A stretch of DNA of 64,000 nucleotides from Siphonodentalium dalli (GCA_032622095.1 CP136068.1:50214443-50278442); one strand, 5' to 3'; counted from the stretch's first letter, positions 11,227 to 23,299 are shown. Numbers and translations: made by a program. Notes: generated by a model not told the origin, from the sequence alone.

Positions 11227-11575
11227 GATTCAGATGTCAGAAGACCATAATTCAATCGTAAGTGGAGGAATCGGGCCTGACAAAATCATGGATAGTTTGT
11301 TACGATGTCATCGCCGATGAGTATATTTAATATTGGTGGTTAACCACGTGATTAACTATCCTATGATATTTCCATTTACTTTGTACGACTTTTACGTACA
11401 CGCAAATTTCACCAAGTGGAGGTAACCAAGGATACGTCACAATTTTGCAATTCGGCATTGATATAACTCGTGATCATGTCGTGAGCATGCGCAGTCCAAA
11501 TATCGGTTATTACCCAAGATGGGAATCTGTCCACTTACAATTGAATCGTAGTCATATGAATCATGAATGTTCACT
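11227..11575. mobile_element. TIR element (TTCAGA...AATCGTAAGTGGA), tandem copy 1
   Basis: The left end (CATAATTCAATCGTAAGTGG) and right end (CCACTTACAATTGAATCGTA, then GAATGTTCACT) are inverted repeats. A second copy follows within a few bases. The ORF at 11445-11642 runs across the junction and is not a gene. Confidence 0.65.
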
Positions 11576-11576
11576 C

Positions 11577-11959
11577 AGTGAACGTACAGATGAAAGATAC
11601 AATCTTAAGTGGAGGAACCGGGATCGACGAGATCGTGGATAGTTTGTTCACACGATTACGATGTCGTACATGATGAAATCACAGTTCGTTTATGAAGCAT
11701 GTGATTGACTATCATGCGATCCTTCAGGCCACAATTTTGACATACACATGACTGATTACTGTGATTAGTGATTACGTCGCAAATGGGGATAACCAAGGAT
11801 ACGCCACAATTTTGCTTTAAAAAAAAAACAGTGCATGATTATTGATATTATTTTTTACCTACGATTTTGAGGTGAGCATGCACAGTTGAGCGGTTACTTC
11901 CTACGACAGAAATATTTCCACTTACGATTGTATCGTGGTAATCTGAACGTTCACTTAGT
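11577..11959. mobile_element. TIR element (TTCAGA...AATCGTAAGTGGA), tandem copy 2
   Basis: Runs from AGTGAACGTACAGATGA to TCTGAACGTTCACTTAGTG, with CAATCTTAAGTGGAGG and CCACTTACGATTGTATCG inside the ends. The interior shares GGATACGCCACAATTTTG and GTGAGCATGC with copy 1. A third and larger member, with the same ends, encloses 56885-59235. Confidence 0.65.
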
Positions 11960-12584
11960 GTTAAATTGGCCATGGCATGACAATATTAAAGAGATTGTGG
12001 GAATTCTATCACTATCACTATCAGGTTGACATTTGTTAGAATAATGGTATGAAGTATAACTGATCATAACTGACAATTTCCTTATAAGCTACATGTATAT
12101 TTTCAATAAATGGGACCTTTTTATTTTCCAACTATTGTCATATTATTAATGTCGACCGATAATACACTGCATTTATGGCAGAATTTGATTTTGCAGACGA
12201 AAATAGCCATTCCGGGATAGTTTTTCCTTTTATGTAACATAAAATTTAGGCCAATTTATAATTCATTAAAAATCGTTTTTGCAGTTGGGAACACAGTTGG
12301 GAATATTGTGTAGGGCTACCTTTATATATGAATCATAAATGCCATATAATCATAGTCCGTCAGAAGTTACTATTTTGACCAAAAAAATGTTCATTTATCA
12401 ATGACAGATTCCATTTTCTGAAATATTTAACGGAAACAAAATTAGGCCGATTTACTATCAAATTTCATTTGAATAAAATGGATATGTCGTGGACTTTTAA
12501 TTGTAGTTCGATTAAGTATTTTACTAGTAACAGTCTGTTCATAATGAGAAACACTTCAATTGATTACTAATTAGTTTCACTTAC
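11960..12584. other. Probable intron, nothing else recognised
   Basis: AT-rich sequence between two candidate minus-strand exons. No coding frame or known repeat was seen. Confidence 0.4.
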
Positions 12585-12651
12585 CTAAAATCCGATCAAT
12601 TTGTATCCTATGAATACGTAAGACGGACGTCGCTTTCCACGAGGCCTCGAT
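12585..12651 (-). CDS. Internal coding exon with IQ-like pattern
   Basis: On the minus strand a pyrimidine tract (CATTCCTATTTTTCACC) and CTCAG precede 67 nt ending at a consensus donor GTAAGT. Only one frame avoids an internal stop. It reads IEASWKATSVLRIHRIQIDR; the first 12 residues resemble the IQ motif spacing (I, then W/K and a distal R), but no calmodulin-binding claim can be made from one exon. It ends with a single base that fits the exon at 10910-10949. Confidence 0.6.
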
Positions 12652-13337
12652 CTGAGCCGGTAGGTGAAAAATAGGAATGTTTGTGCCCCTGTTGTAAAGT
12701 GGAACGAAATTACACGCATCAAGAACTATTACCTCAAATTGATAATAATAAAAGTTCAACGAAGCAATAGATTGATAAGGCCACCACCAACATGAGCGTG
12801 GAGACAGGGTGATTGGGGTGTATATATCCCAAACAGTTCTAATAATTAAAAATTTCATGACTACCACATTAGTTGTAAACTTCACACCATATAAGAGCAC
12901 CCCACCCCCTGGAATACGGAATAATACCAGTTAACACAGAGGGTGGAATACGAAATACCAGTTAACAGTCATATGGATAAATTCTCTATTGCCGTACGAA
13001 CGCCGGTCATCATGTCCATGTCTAAAATGATATAAATTGATGATCGACGATCTGTATGTCAAACCGTGCATTTATTGTGACAAACATCGCATTTATATTA
13101 TTCTTATGATCATTTTTTGGGAAGGTTGGTATACGAATACGAGTATTTTTGGAATACCGAATACCTCCTAACAGAGGGGGCGGAATACGGCGTACCTCAT
13201 AACAGGGCATGGAGTACGGCGTACGAAATGGGAGGGGGGGGGGGGGGTCTTATACCGGGTATGACATATATTACATAAAAAAACACACTCACCGCGCTGT
13301 TGAAGGGGGGATGTTTGTGTAACCTTTGTTTATTAAT
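12652..13337. other. No gene recognised; GAATACGG-type short repeats
   Basis: Between 12900 and 13230 the words GGAATACGGA, AATACCAGTTAACA and CGGCGTACC recur loosely, followed by a G run of about 13 near 13235. Nothing coding was convincing. Confidence 0.4.
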
Positions 13338-13341
13338 TTAA

Positions 13342-13400
13342 CCCTTTCATAACGGGAGTTAGGCTGGTGCAGCATTAAGGACGCTGTTTGTATTAAACAT
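13342..13400. mobile_element. Solo left end of piggyBac-like MITE
   Basis: TTAA (13338-13341) followed by CCCTTTCATAACGGGAGTT and GCTGGTGCAGCATTAA matches the left end of the copy at 4314. No matching right end follows; the satellite begins immediately. Confidence 0.6.
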
Positions 13401-15240
13401 TTATCATGGTCAGTGTATGCATTTTAAAACACAGGGCAAGTTAGATTACATCATTTAATTGATATGCTAGTTAAAATAATCTGTGAAACTACTTTAAACC
13501 CACATGTTATGCACCCTGTTTTGCCAACTAAACTATGAAATATAGATATGTTATTTGTTTTATTGTCAGAGAAAAGCATTCTGCAAAGATATGACCTTAT
13601 ACATGTTATAAACATGCAAATAGTGGCTTCATTTGGCCTTTCTTCCATCATTTAGAGAGTCAAATCTGAAGAAATTCCTTTAGTTTGATATTTATTATCC
13701 CATAATTCCATTAACTGGTATTTAAAACCTCAAATGTCAGTATTTCCTATCAGATGGACATATCAACTAATAAATTAAACATTTCCCATGGTCATTACAT
13801 GCATTTTAATATACAAGGCAATGTAGAAAACATCATTTGATGGATATTTTACTTAAAATAGTCAGTGGAAACTACATAAAAGCAATATTGTATGCATCCC
13901 TGTATAGCCAAATCAAATTAAACTATGGATATTGTATTGTTTATTTCATCTGAGACATGTATTCTGTTCAGATATAGCCTTATATATGTTATAAACATGC
14001 CAATAATGGCATCATTTAGGCTTTTTTTCCATAATTTAGAGGGTCAAAGCTGAATAAATTCCCTTATTTCAAATTTGTAACATGCCAAGCCAGCTGAAAT
14101 GGTGTATCAAACCTTAAATGGCAGTATTTCTGATCAGATGGACATCTCTCCCAATAAATTAAACATTTCTCATGGTCACTGCATGCATTATGATATATAG
14201 GGCAAGGTAGAAAACATTATTTGATGGATATCTTACTTAAAATAGTCTGTGGAAACTACATTAAAGCAATATTGTATGCACCCCTCTATAGCCAAATGCA
14301 ATTAAACTATGGATAATTTATTGTGTATTTTATCAGAGACATGTATTCTGTTGAGATATAGCCTTATACATGTCATTAATATGCAAATAGTGGCTTCATT
14401 TGGGCTTTCTTCCATTATTTAGAGAGTCAAATCTGAAGAAATTCCCTTAGTTTGATATTTATGATCCCATAATCCCATGAAATGGTATTTTAAACCTCAA
14501 ATGTCAGTATTTCTTTTCAGATGGACATATCAACTAATGAATTAAACATTTCCCATGGTCATTACATGCATTTTAATATACAAGGCTATGTAGAAAACAT
14601 CATTTGATGGATATTTTACTTAAAATAGTCTGTGGAAACTACATAAAAGCAATAGTGTATGCATCCCTCTATAGCCAAATGCAATTGAACTATGGATATT
14701 TCATTGTGCATTTTATCAGAGACATGTATTCTGTTGAGATATAGCCTTATACATGTTATTAACATGCAAATAGTGGCTTCATTTGGGCTTTCTTACATAA
14801 TTTAGAGAGCCAAAGCTGAATAAATTCCCATAGGTTTCAAATTTAAAAGATGCCAAGCCAGCTGAAATGGTGTATCAAACCTAAAATGTCAGTATTTCTT
14901 ATCAGATGGAGATCTCTACCAATAAATTGAGCATTAATCATGGCCATTGCATGCATTTTAATATATAGGACAAGGCAGAATACATCACTTGATGGATATT
15001 TTACTTAAAATACTTTGTGGAAACTACATAAAAGCCACATTGTATGCTTTCCTATATAGCCACATGAAATTAAACTATGGATAAATTGGATATGTTATTG
15101 TTTGTATCATCAGAGACATGCATTCTGCTAAGATATAGTCTTTTGTGTGTTATAAACATACAATAGGGGCATGGCCTCATTGGGCTTGCTATCATAATAC
15201 AAGAGAGTCAACTCTGAAGAAATACCATCGGTTTGAAATT
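13400..15240. repeat. 384-bp satellite with alternating (dimeric) units
   Basis: Landmark CATGGTCATTACATGCATTT and its variants recur near 13404, 13788, 14173, 14554 and 14939, giving spacings of 384, 385, 381 and 385 bp. Units alternate between two types: one has AGTTTGATATTTATGATCCC, the other CATGCCAAGCCAGCTGAAAT. The array is therefore a dimer of about 768 bp repeated roughly two and a half times. No coding frame is conserved across units. Confidence 0.9.
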
Positions 15241-15499
15241 GGTAGCATCTTCCATCCTTATATAAGAGGGGTATACACCAGCTTGAAGTACCGGTTTAAT
15301 TAATAGGTTCAATGCAAGGGGCCACCAAAGAGGTTTGTCTAGTTCGGGATGGTGTGGCAAACCGCCATTTGGAGATTTCAAGGGAGCTCTAGGTCTCCTC
15401 AATGGCGACCCACTATATTGTGCAAACAAAATTTTATTAATATTGTATAAAGGTCAGCATGCCCTAAGAGCATTGAGAAATAGATAAAAACACTTACTG
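15241..15499. other. No gene recognised
   Basis: A 73-codon minus-strand ORF (15208-15429) overlaps the satellite end and has no splice signals or recognised motif. Confidence 0.35.
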
Positions 15500-15830
15500 A
15501 CAGATTGCCAATAACAAAATTACATCTGTTGAAACTATTGTTATGTTAACAAAACTGTTACAGTGATTTGTCAACAAATATATAATTCTAGCTGTATTAT
15601 TAGTTCAAATATTTAACTATGAATAACATTTTCAGAATATTTAATCAACAGGTTGGACCTTTTCCAATGTTATGTAAACAAAACTGTTACAGTGAGTGAC
15701 TTGTCAAAAATTATATAATCCTATAGCTGTAGTATTACATGTAGTTCAAATATTTAAGTATGAAAATGAATTTTCAGAATATTTAATCAACAGGTTGGAC
15801 CTTTTTCAATGTTTACCATAAAATTTTGAT
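15500..15830. repeat. Two tandem copies of a dispersed repeat
   Basis: Two copies of about 150 bp share AAACAAAACTGTTACAGTGA, TAGTTCAAATATTTAA and TTTAATCAACAGGTTGGACC. A third, diverged copy lies at 4150-4309. Confidence 0.7.
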
Positions 15831-15889
15831 CACAATTTTGATCTCGTTGGACTTTTACAGTTATTCCAATACAGCAGTAATTTCTGCAT

Positions 15890-16203
15890 AACAATTAATT
15901 CTTGGTTTAGAAATATTTTCTTTAAGTATTTCTTAACTTAGAAAAAAAATCTTGAAACAAGAAATAGATATTTAATTTTTGAAGCCATTTTCTTAGTAAG
16001 GAAATTGTTTCTTGTTTCAAGACTAAAATCTATCTTATTTGAGAAAACTATCTCTTGTCTGGTGGGAGTTTCTTAAATTTTCTTGATGTAGCAGACTTGG
16101 GGGGTATATTTCCCAAAATAAGATTTATTTTCCTGTTTCAGGAAATAGTTTTTCTTGTTTCAAGATATATTATCTTATTAAGAAATTATTTTTGGCAGTG
16201 TAC
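15890..16203. repeat. Degenerate TTTCTTG/CAAGAAA-rich repeat, second copy
   Basis: Words such as CTTGAAACAAGAAAT and TTTCTTGTTTCAAG are packed here, and the block ends TTATTTTTGGCAGTGTA, the complement of the start of the block at 493. The plus ORF at 16055-16366 lies half inside it and is not a gene. Confidence 0.5.
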
Positions 16204-16204
16204 T

Positions 16205-16520
16205 TGTGACGTCACACATAAATTACAGTATACCGTGAAAGAGAAATTTTTATTCACACAACATTTTCACGAAAAAATCACGGCAGTGGTTTCACAATAT
16301 TACGGAATCAGCAATGAAACGAATTTGCTACTTCGCAACTTCCGATATGTAGCAATGGACAACTGAAATATTTATTTATTTATAAACAGTAAGTTGTTAT
16401 GAATATGTCCTGCAAAGGTTCATATTAGATCAGTTTCATTTGTTAGCTAACTGAAGGCAGTTACGACGTCATGACGTCAAAACGTCATTTGTCTCTGCCG
16501 CCATAATCCAGACATGACTG
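16205..16520. promoter_or_regulatory. CRE-like TGACGTCA cluster
   Basis: TGACGTCA occurs near 16207 and in overlapping form near 16465-16490 (GACGTCATGACGTCAAAACG), followed by a CCGCCATAAT motif (the complement reads ATTATGGCGG, resembling a YY1-type start region). Such clusters are common in promoters. No first exon could be attached, because the minus-strand ATG frame stops after 11 codons. Confidence 0.3.
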
Positions 16521-18746
16521 AACTTCGCTTAATTGCAATATAGAGGATTTTATTATCAAAGGCCGATATGCTATATTAAGGCTATATTAAGGCATATATA
16601 ATTATCGAAGTCCACTGGCATCCACAACGATCTACATTATTAATCAAGCATTCGTGTCGCTGACATGCGTAGACCCCCTATATGCCTTTAATATAAATGC
16701 ATATAGTTCCCCCACTATTTGCACGACCCTTCGCATTGTCCGTTGTGTTACTATTATGCCGGGGTCGTTCTATATATGCCTTGCATATTATCATATTACT
16801 ATGTATTCGCCGATGTATCTTCGCGGATGTCTCATTGTTGCAGTATGTAAATTTTATGACAGCGTTAATTGCTTTCGATATTTTGGTGTGAACAATGGCT
16901 GGACAACTCTTGACCAGTTTATTGCGGTAATACAATGCATAATAAAATGTTCAAGTAACTTTGCTGTACCGTAAAATGGGGTGACTTTGTACAGCGAATC
17001 TCGCAGGGTACAATAATCTAACGCTTTCTCATGGCACATGCTTTTATAAATCCACTTGTGTTTTACCTGAGGAGTCAACCGTGACCTTCATTTTAAATGA
17101 TGTTTGAGCTCGAATACGTTCCATGTATTACCAGGAACGGTCTGTAACGCAGTTAAAAGTTTTTCTTATTTTTTTTAATGTACGTCATAACATGACGCCC
17201 TGATAATTGCATTAATTGAATGACATATTGAAACCAAATTATGACCGATAAACATGCATTTTATGTGGTCTAAAATGAGACACAAAATAACACTCAACCT
17301 TTTGGATTTTTCACATTGGAAACACCATTTTGTGGACCCTTAAAATTCCTTTGGGGTGATTTCGGACACTAGCCCAAGGTAAGCATCTTCTACCACGACC
17401 GCTAGTATAGCCTATATTCTATTTCACTATAAATGAAATATGTTCAGGCTTGTAATTATGTCTAAAGAAGGTATATATATTTTATTATTCTTAAAGCCAA
17501 CATAGCGACGTTGTTATATTTGTTTGTATTAACCCTTGGTGGTGTAGAAATAACCTCGACAACTCAACACTTTGAACATATGTCTCCGTTGGAATGTAGA
17601 CTAAAGGTCTTATTGCGAAGTATCCGGAGTGTATTTAATCCGATTAGTAGATTTTTGGTTCACATATAGAGGTTTTCTGGTGTGGTGAATGAGAAACTTT
17701 CAATGATTAGCCGCAGTTGTAATAATTTGAAGGATTAGTTGTTTTAACGGAATTCTGAGGTGGTGCTTTATCGAAACCTTGAAGGCATTATGATTAATTA
17801 GTCTCCATTATCGGTGGTGAATGAAACCTTATCGGAAATTATTTCATAATGAGTCTCGAGATTGTTTGTAAATCATTCAGTGGTCAGACGCCGTATATTG
17901 GCTTCTGTCAGACAATCACAGACCTCTATTTCGATCAAAACAAGAACATATAACAAAGAAAAGATAAATGCCAGCCAAAAAAATGTTAATGTCGTATAAG
18001 AGAACCGAGAAACTAACAGTTAGTGTATTTGTCGCGAGCTGGCAACACGTCAACATAATAACATGTCAATCGCCAAGGCGTTTGTTATTTTTTTGGCAAA
18101 TGGGTGTTTGTTTATAACCATTAATATATTGGTGTATCAATGCAATGGCCGTTGCATGTTTGGCAATGCACCTTTCAATCAATTGGAACGTATGCGCCCT
18201 TTGTGAACACATCATCTGTAAGTACATATTTCATAATTATGATAACTCTAGTTTGGCACGTCCGATTTAAAAAATGCTTTCTTATTTTGCATTAAATGTT
18301 CTCTTATCTTATCTTATATTATCTTATCTTATGCTTTCTTACCAAGCATATACTATACACATCATATACACACAAAATACATAAAATCAACTATATACAT
18401 AGGCATTACCTATATACACATTTTTCACAATCACTACATTAAAGCTCGAATATATTTTATATATGCCTAATAATATGATCTAGATGGCGTTAGCATTTCT
18501 GACTATGGTTTTCTTGTATATAATGTCCAAGACTTAATGGCAGGTGACACGCGTACCACATTAGTGATTCCATAATAGGCAGACTGATTGTGCGAGCAGA
18601 GTGGCGAGCGACATACTTAACTATGTCATAGTAAATATGGTGGACAATTGTCAGCACACTGCACCACAGAAGGGCAGCATACATATTGCAATCGCTACGT
18701 GGTACGTGTGGCACGGGTCATTTATTGTGTCTATATACAACCAAGT
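16521..18746. other. No gene recognised; short TTATC microsatellite
   Basis: Contains a (CTTAT)n tract near 18301-18335. The phrase TGGGGTGACTTTG near 16978 recurs in similar form at 17354 (TGGGGTGATTTCGG). Overlapping ORFs at 16654-17078 have no splice context. Confidence 0.4.
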
Positions 18747-19196
18747 CTGAGTTTAGTGTGCCTGTCATTTGCAGAATGAGGTCCCCAGAGGGTGAATTTA
18801 GTGACGCTATCCCGCATAGCGGGCTAGCATCACTAAGTTCACCCTCTGTGAACCTCATTCTGCTTAGGCCTCATCTTCTCTGGAAAGTTTGTTTATTATT
18901 TAATTTCTATAGAAACTTCTTCACATATATTCTATTTATTTTTCAGTTTAGTTTCTCTATATCCCCAAATTGGCAGACGACACATTGCGAAATTGAGGTT
19001 CCCAATGGGTATACGTCACAATATTCACCATTTTGGAACTTCAATCTGAGTCTATTTCTCCCATAGCAGATGATGCCATGTATAATTAGGTCCACATATG
19101 GTGAATTTGGCGATGCTAGCCTGCTGTGCGGGATAGCATCGCTAAACTGACCCTCTGGGGACCTCATTCTGCAAATGGCAGGCACACTAAACTCAG
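18747..19196. mobile_element. Fold-back element with long inverted arms
   Basis: Left arm from CTGAGTTTAGTGTGCCTG is mirrored by the right arm ending AGGCACACTAAACTCAG. Inside, 18772-18862 forms its own hairpin: both ends read CAGAATGAGGT and its complement, with a centre near CCCGCATAGCGGG. A relative of that hairpin's arm recurs in the right half. No transposase is present. Confidence 0.7.
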
Positions 19197-19282
19197 GCCT
19201 GTATAAAACGGACATTATGCCGTGGATTGTGGTCTCAGAGTTTATGAAATTGTTCTTCGGTACAAGAAAATAAAGAGCGTTC

Positions 19283-19770
19283 ATCATTAGCCAGTGTCGA
19301 GTCCAATATGACTTGTCACCACAACCTGGACGAGTACAAGAAAACCTCATAATGTACACAACATTGTATAATGACATTCTTATTATCCATCTGTCTGTTT
19401 ATCCAAATTTTGGGAATAAAACTTTTGTGGTTATTTTTGGTATTTGTCGGCACTTAATTCTCAAAAAAGCCTGTATGCTGATCATCAGAAAGCATGATTT
19501 GGAAAAGTAAACACGGAAGTGAGAAAAGAACTCAATGCGGAAGTGAAACGTCTGCTAAAATCCATCAGTGTTGCACGCGCATCACAATTTCACCGATTCA
19601 TTTCGCAATAGAGTTAATTCGTGACGTCACGGAGTCCCAATAAAAAAGTGATATTGTACAGTCGGGAGTCCAGTATGACTTTCGGGAGTCCAATATGACT
19701 TTTTCCAGGACTATCACGTGGCGGCTTTTGCATGCCCAATCGGAAATGGTGTTAGTTAAGGGGTGGATAA
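19283..19770. mobile_element. Half copy of the 21.1-21.9 kb fold-back element
   Basis: Same order and orientation as the right arm at 21420-21895: TCGAGTCCAATATGACTT, CACAACCTGGACGAGTACAA, GAGTTAATTCGTGACGTCAC, TATCACGTGGCGGCTTTTGC and GGTGTTAGTTAAGG. The left arm is missing. Confidence 0.75.
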
Positions 19771-19774
19771 TAAT

Positions 19775-20725
19775 GTACATGCATGGCATGAATAAATGGA
19801 GCTTGTCTCACAAGTTCATATAAGGTATACACAGAGATATGTTGTGTATTTATCGACATATAATTACAACTACTTTCGCTTTGACTAAAATGCGTGCATT
19901 TGATTGGTCAAGGCCCTTAGATACGCTTGGTAGCAATATCTATCAGTGGAGGGAAGTGTCGTTTCCCGCATCACTGGAGGTAGTGATACCTTAAAAAGTT
20001 CGCAAACCAAGTCGAATATCCATGGGGCGAATTTACCCGGAATTTTATTTTGTCCACCAATCAAATCGCAAGAAATCACTTCCGTTTCTAGTGGTAACGC
20101 AAGACACCAAATCTCAGCGAAAAATTTTCGGCGATTAAACAGCAAAATAGAACATTAATTTATTTGGGGATAAAAGAATGTATTACATAACTATTCCACC
20201 ATTAGTATTGGCATTTATCCAGCTTCGTGCCAATACTAGTATGACATGGCAGTGGTCATGAGAGCATAGAATGCACCTTTGTAGCGATTGTTTACTTTTC
20301 GAGTCGCCGGAGACCACAAATTCGGTGGCGAAGTTTGGGAACACCGCTTAGGAATTGCCATCGAATCGGATTGCCTTTATGACAATACATGTTCTAGAAT
20401 CGTTTTAAATAAGTGAAATTTACACCAGCAAGTACAGTTTAATAGTTTACGGTGTGGTATCTTGCTTTTGTGTAGTTGGAATGTCGGAAACAGCGATCGA
20501 ATTGTGTGTGTTCATCTCGAACTTCCGGTCGCCCAATTTATTCTCGACCCAAATTCCCATTTCGGTTAAAAGAGCAGCTGAGTCCAGACACAAATATCAC
20601 TTGGGTAGTTTTACTATTTTAGTGTTTTTAATATAGTTTCTTTAAGCGAAATTATACAGTATGTAATTCGGCATCCGACACTTCTATACGCCGACAGATG
20701 CATCGAAAACGACGTTGATTGCATA
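19775..20725. other. Probable intron; no supported exon
   Basis: A minus-strand ORF of 86 codons (19885-20145) has a weak donor and no acceptor. Nearby CACTTCCG and TGATTGGT words are promoter-like, but too few to support a start. Confidence 0.35.
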
Positions 20726-20815
20726 TATATAAGGTATATATTATACAGAGATATGTCGTGTATTTATCGACATATAAGGTATATATTATACAGAGACATG
20801 TCGTGTATTTCTCGA
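20726..20815. repeat. Short direct repeat (GGTATATATTATACAGAGA)
   Basis: Two copies of about 45 bp in tandem (GTATATATTATACAGAGAYA, TGTCGTGTATTT). A third, shorter one lies at 19825-19866. Confidence 0.6.
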
Positions 20816-20931
20816 AATAATACTGTCCCTACTATAAATATTTTTAGGATTAAATGACCCACTTCCGTTTAAAGGCAATGTATTTACTTTTCGAGAGTTA
20901 AACTACACGTTGTTTTTAATATTGAACTAAC

Positions 20932-21030
20932 CTTTCCACTTTCGCTCTTATGTAGAACAGAGCACGCTTCTTCAACCGTCACATTCTTACCAAATAGTAT
21001 ATCAGCATACTCCCTGGGAAATTCCTTCTC
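20932..21030 (-). CDS. Internal coding exon, unknown protein
   Basis: On the minus strand the acceptor ATATTTTATTTTAG and donor GTTAGT bound 99 nt. The other two frames contain stops; the open frame has 33 codons, including FPREYADILFGKNVTVEEAC, a regular mixed-charge peptide. Phase 0 on both sides matches the exon at 22980-23051. I do not recognise the family. The following intron holds the half fold-back copy at 19.3 kb. Confidence 0.75.
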
Positions 21031-21082
21031 CTAAAATAAAATATCACCATATCGCCTGGTTAATTACATCTCATATTAGTAT

Positions 21083-21895
21083 CCATCCCTTAACTAACAC
21101 CATTTCCGATTGGGCATGCAAAAGCCGCCACGTGATAGTCCGGGAAAAAGTCATATTGTACTCCCGAATGTCATATTGGACTCCCGACTGTACAATATCA
21201 CTTTGTTATCGGGACTCCGTGACGTCACGAATTAACTCTATTGCGAAATGAATCGGTGAAAATGTGATGCGCGCGCAACACTGGTGGATTTAGCAGACGT
21301 TTCACTTCCGCATTAAGTTTTGTTTTCACTTCATAACGTTATTATACAATGTTGTGTACAGTATATGTTTTTCTTGTACGAGTCCAGGTTGTGGTGAAAA
21401 GTCATATTGGACGAGACACGCCAGTTTCGAGTCCAATATGACTTTTCACCGCAACCTGGACGAGTACAAGGAAAACTCATACTGTACACAACATATTGTA
21501 TAATGACATTTTTATTATCCATCTGTATGTTTATCCACATTTTGGGAATAAAACTTGTGTGGTTATTTTTGGTAATTGTTGGCACTTAATTCTATATAAA
21601 AGCCTGTATTTGGTCATCAGAAAGCATGATTTGGAACAGTAAACACGGAAATGAAGAAAAAAAAACTCAACGCGGAAGTGAAACGTTTGCTAAATCCACC
21701 AAAGTTGCGCGCGCATCACAATTTCACCGATTAATTTCGTAATAGAGTTAATTCGTGACGTCACGGACTCCCAATAAAAAAGTTATATTGCACACTTGGG
21801 AGTCCAATATGACATTCGGGAGTACAATATGTCTTTTTGCCGGACTATCACGTGGCGGCTTTTGCCAAATCGGAAATGGTGTTAGTTAAGGGAAT
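21083..21895. mobile_element. 813-bp palindromic (fold-back) element
   Basis: The arms are CCCTTAACTAACACCATTTC and GAAATGGTGTTAGTTAAGGG and stay complementary inward for roughly 330 bp before size differences, centred near 21415 (CGAGACACGCCAGTTTCGAG). Each arm contains GCCGCCACGTGATAGTCC, the palindrome GTGACGTCAC and GTCATATTGGACTC words. No ORF of note is present. It lies in an intron of the minus-strand gene. Confidence 0.85.
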
Positions 21896-22165
21896 CGATA
21901 ATAATATAACATCTCAGAATATCACCTGGTTAATTGCATGTCCTAAAATAAATATCAGCATATTCTGTCGTGCCCGATATTGCGACATTATTTTTTGATG
22001 CGCTCTAATCGCGCAATTTTGGAATATAAGCGCGCGTAATATAGCGATAGAGGTGATTCTCAATTTACCACTTGGTCTGACAGGTACGTGCTTGAATATC
22101 CGACAGTTTATTCACATTATTCAGGATATAACATTGCAATGTGTTTTGAGCTGTCTTAATGGGGC

Positions 22166-22311
22166 AATGTACACTAAATCCGGCCACGTATATATGGGAC
22201 CATCCCCTTTTATACTCAACATAATATATGCAACAAATGAATGAATTTGAGTCACGTATGGGTGCAAAATACACTCATGTGTTCTAATCACCCCATTAAT
22301 ATGAGGTTTTG

Positions 22312-22364
<53 letters not shown>

Positions 22365-22570
22365 ATAGCTATATATATATATATATATCCATTGGCAGAC
22401 CAAAACACACAAACAGAACACTAATTTATGACTCCATGAGTTTTCATCGTTTATAGAGCGCATGAATGTATTTTGCACTCATCCATGGCTAAAATTAATT
22501 CATTTACTGCGTATATTCTGTTCAGTATAAAAGGAGATGATCCCATAATTGGCGGGATCTAGGGTAGTCA
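22166..22570. mobile_element. TIR MITE with TAAATCCGGCC end, copy 2
   Basis: Ends ACTAAATCCGGCCACG and TTGGCGGGATCTAGGGT, with the inner arms GGACCATCCCCTTTTATACT and AGTATAAAAGGAGATGATCC. The loop contains a long AT microsatellite (22313-22390). Same family as 3265-3484. Confidence 0.7.
22313..22390. repeat. (AT)n microsatellite
   Basis: An almost pure AT dinucleotide run of about 75 bp, interrupted once by CTATAGCT. The ORFs with repeated Ile-Tyr in this area are its shadows. Confidence 0.95.
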
Positions 22571-22979
22571 CCCTGTTAACACAATTCTTGATATTTGGTA
22601 TGAGATTCACATTTGAGAAGACGTTTGTCTTATTCGAATTTGTTCACGTTCCGATGAGTTTGGCGGGTTTATACCATTTTTCGACTTAGATATCACAATT
22701 TTATAGTTATCCGGATTATAACTTGGGTAATGTCTAGCAGAATTTCAGAATACTTGGTATGCACATGTGGTTCACACTTGAGAAGACGCGCGCCAAGTTT
22801 GAAAATGGTCAAGATTCTGTTATTACCGAGAGACAAGGTCATTTGAAATCAATGTTTGTTCAAAGATTTTTGCCACAATATTTTTATTTGTAAACAAAGC
22901 CACCCCCCCCCCCAAAGCTCCCGTGTGAGGACCTGCATCGGCGACATTTTAATTTTATTTTAGACCTTCGCATACGTAC

Positions 22980-23051
22980 ATTCTTGAAGGCCGCTTTCAA
23001 ATTATCTTTTGTGATTGGATTTCCGTCCCCAATGTTATGCTTGCTGAGCAC
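22980..23051 (-). CDS. Internal coding exon, unknown protein
   Basis: On the minus strand the acceptor GATTCTATCCACAG and donor GTACGT bound 72 nt. Only phase 0 is open; it gives 24 codons, including LSKHNIGDGNPITKDNLKAA. The GDGNPITKDNLKAAF pattern is reminiscent of a loop plus helix as in EF-hand-like repeats, but key acidic positions are not clear. It joins 24155-24239 and 20932-21030 in phase. Confidence 0.75.
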
Positions 23052-23299
23052 CTGTGGATAGAATCAGTGTTACATTCGCCTTTTTCTGAATGTATATAAT
23101 AGTCGGTGAGTTGTGAGTAGTCGGTGAGTTGTGTACATGCATAGAAATGATCGCGTGAATGGGCGTGAACAAAGGGTCCCTGTTAGGGGGGCACCTTCAC
23201 ATTTACAACATCCCATCCGAGCCAGACCTAACTCCCATATTCATACTAACCCATTTGCACCCCCCTGTTGGAACTGCCCAACTGGTACCTCAAACTTAC

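Noticed and set aside
16654-17078. Overlapping Cys/Tyr-rich ORFs of 64-106 codons
   Set aside because: Open frames exist on both strands at once, with no splice sites and no motif.
19885-20158. Possible first exon and promoter with CCAAT and ETS-like words
   Set aside because: ORFs on both strands overlap and the only donor is weak. The region is better explained as an intron of the minus-strand gene.
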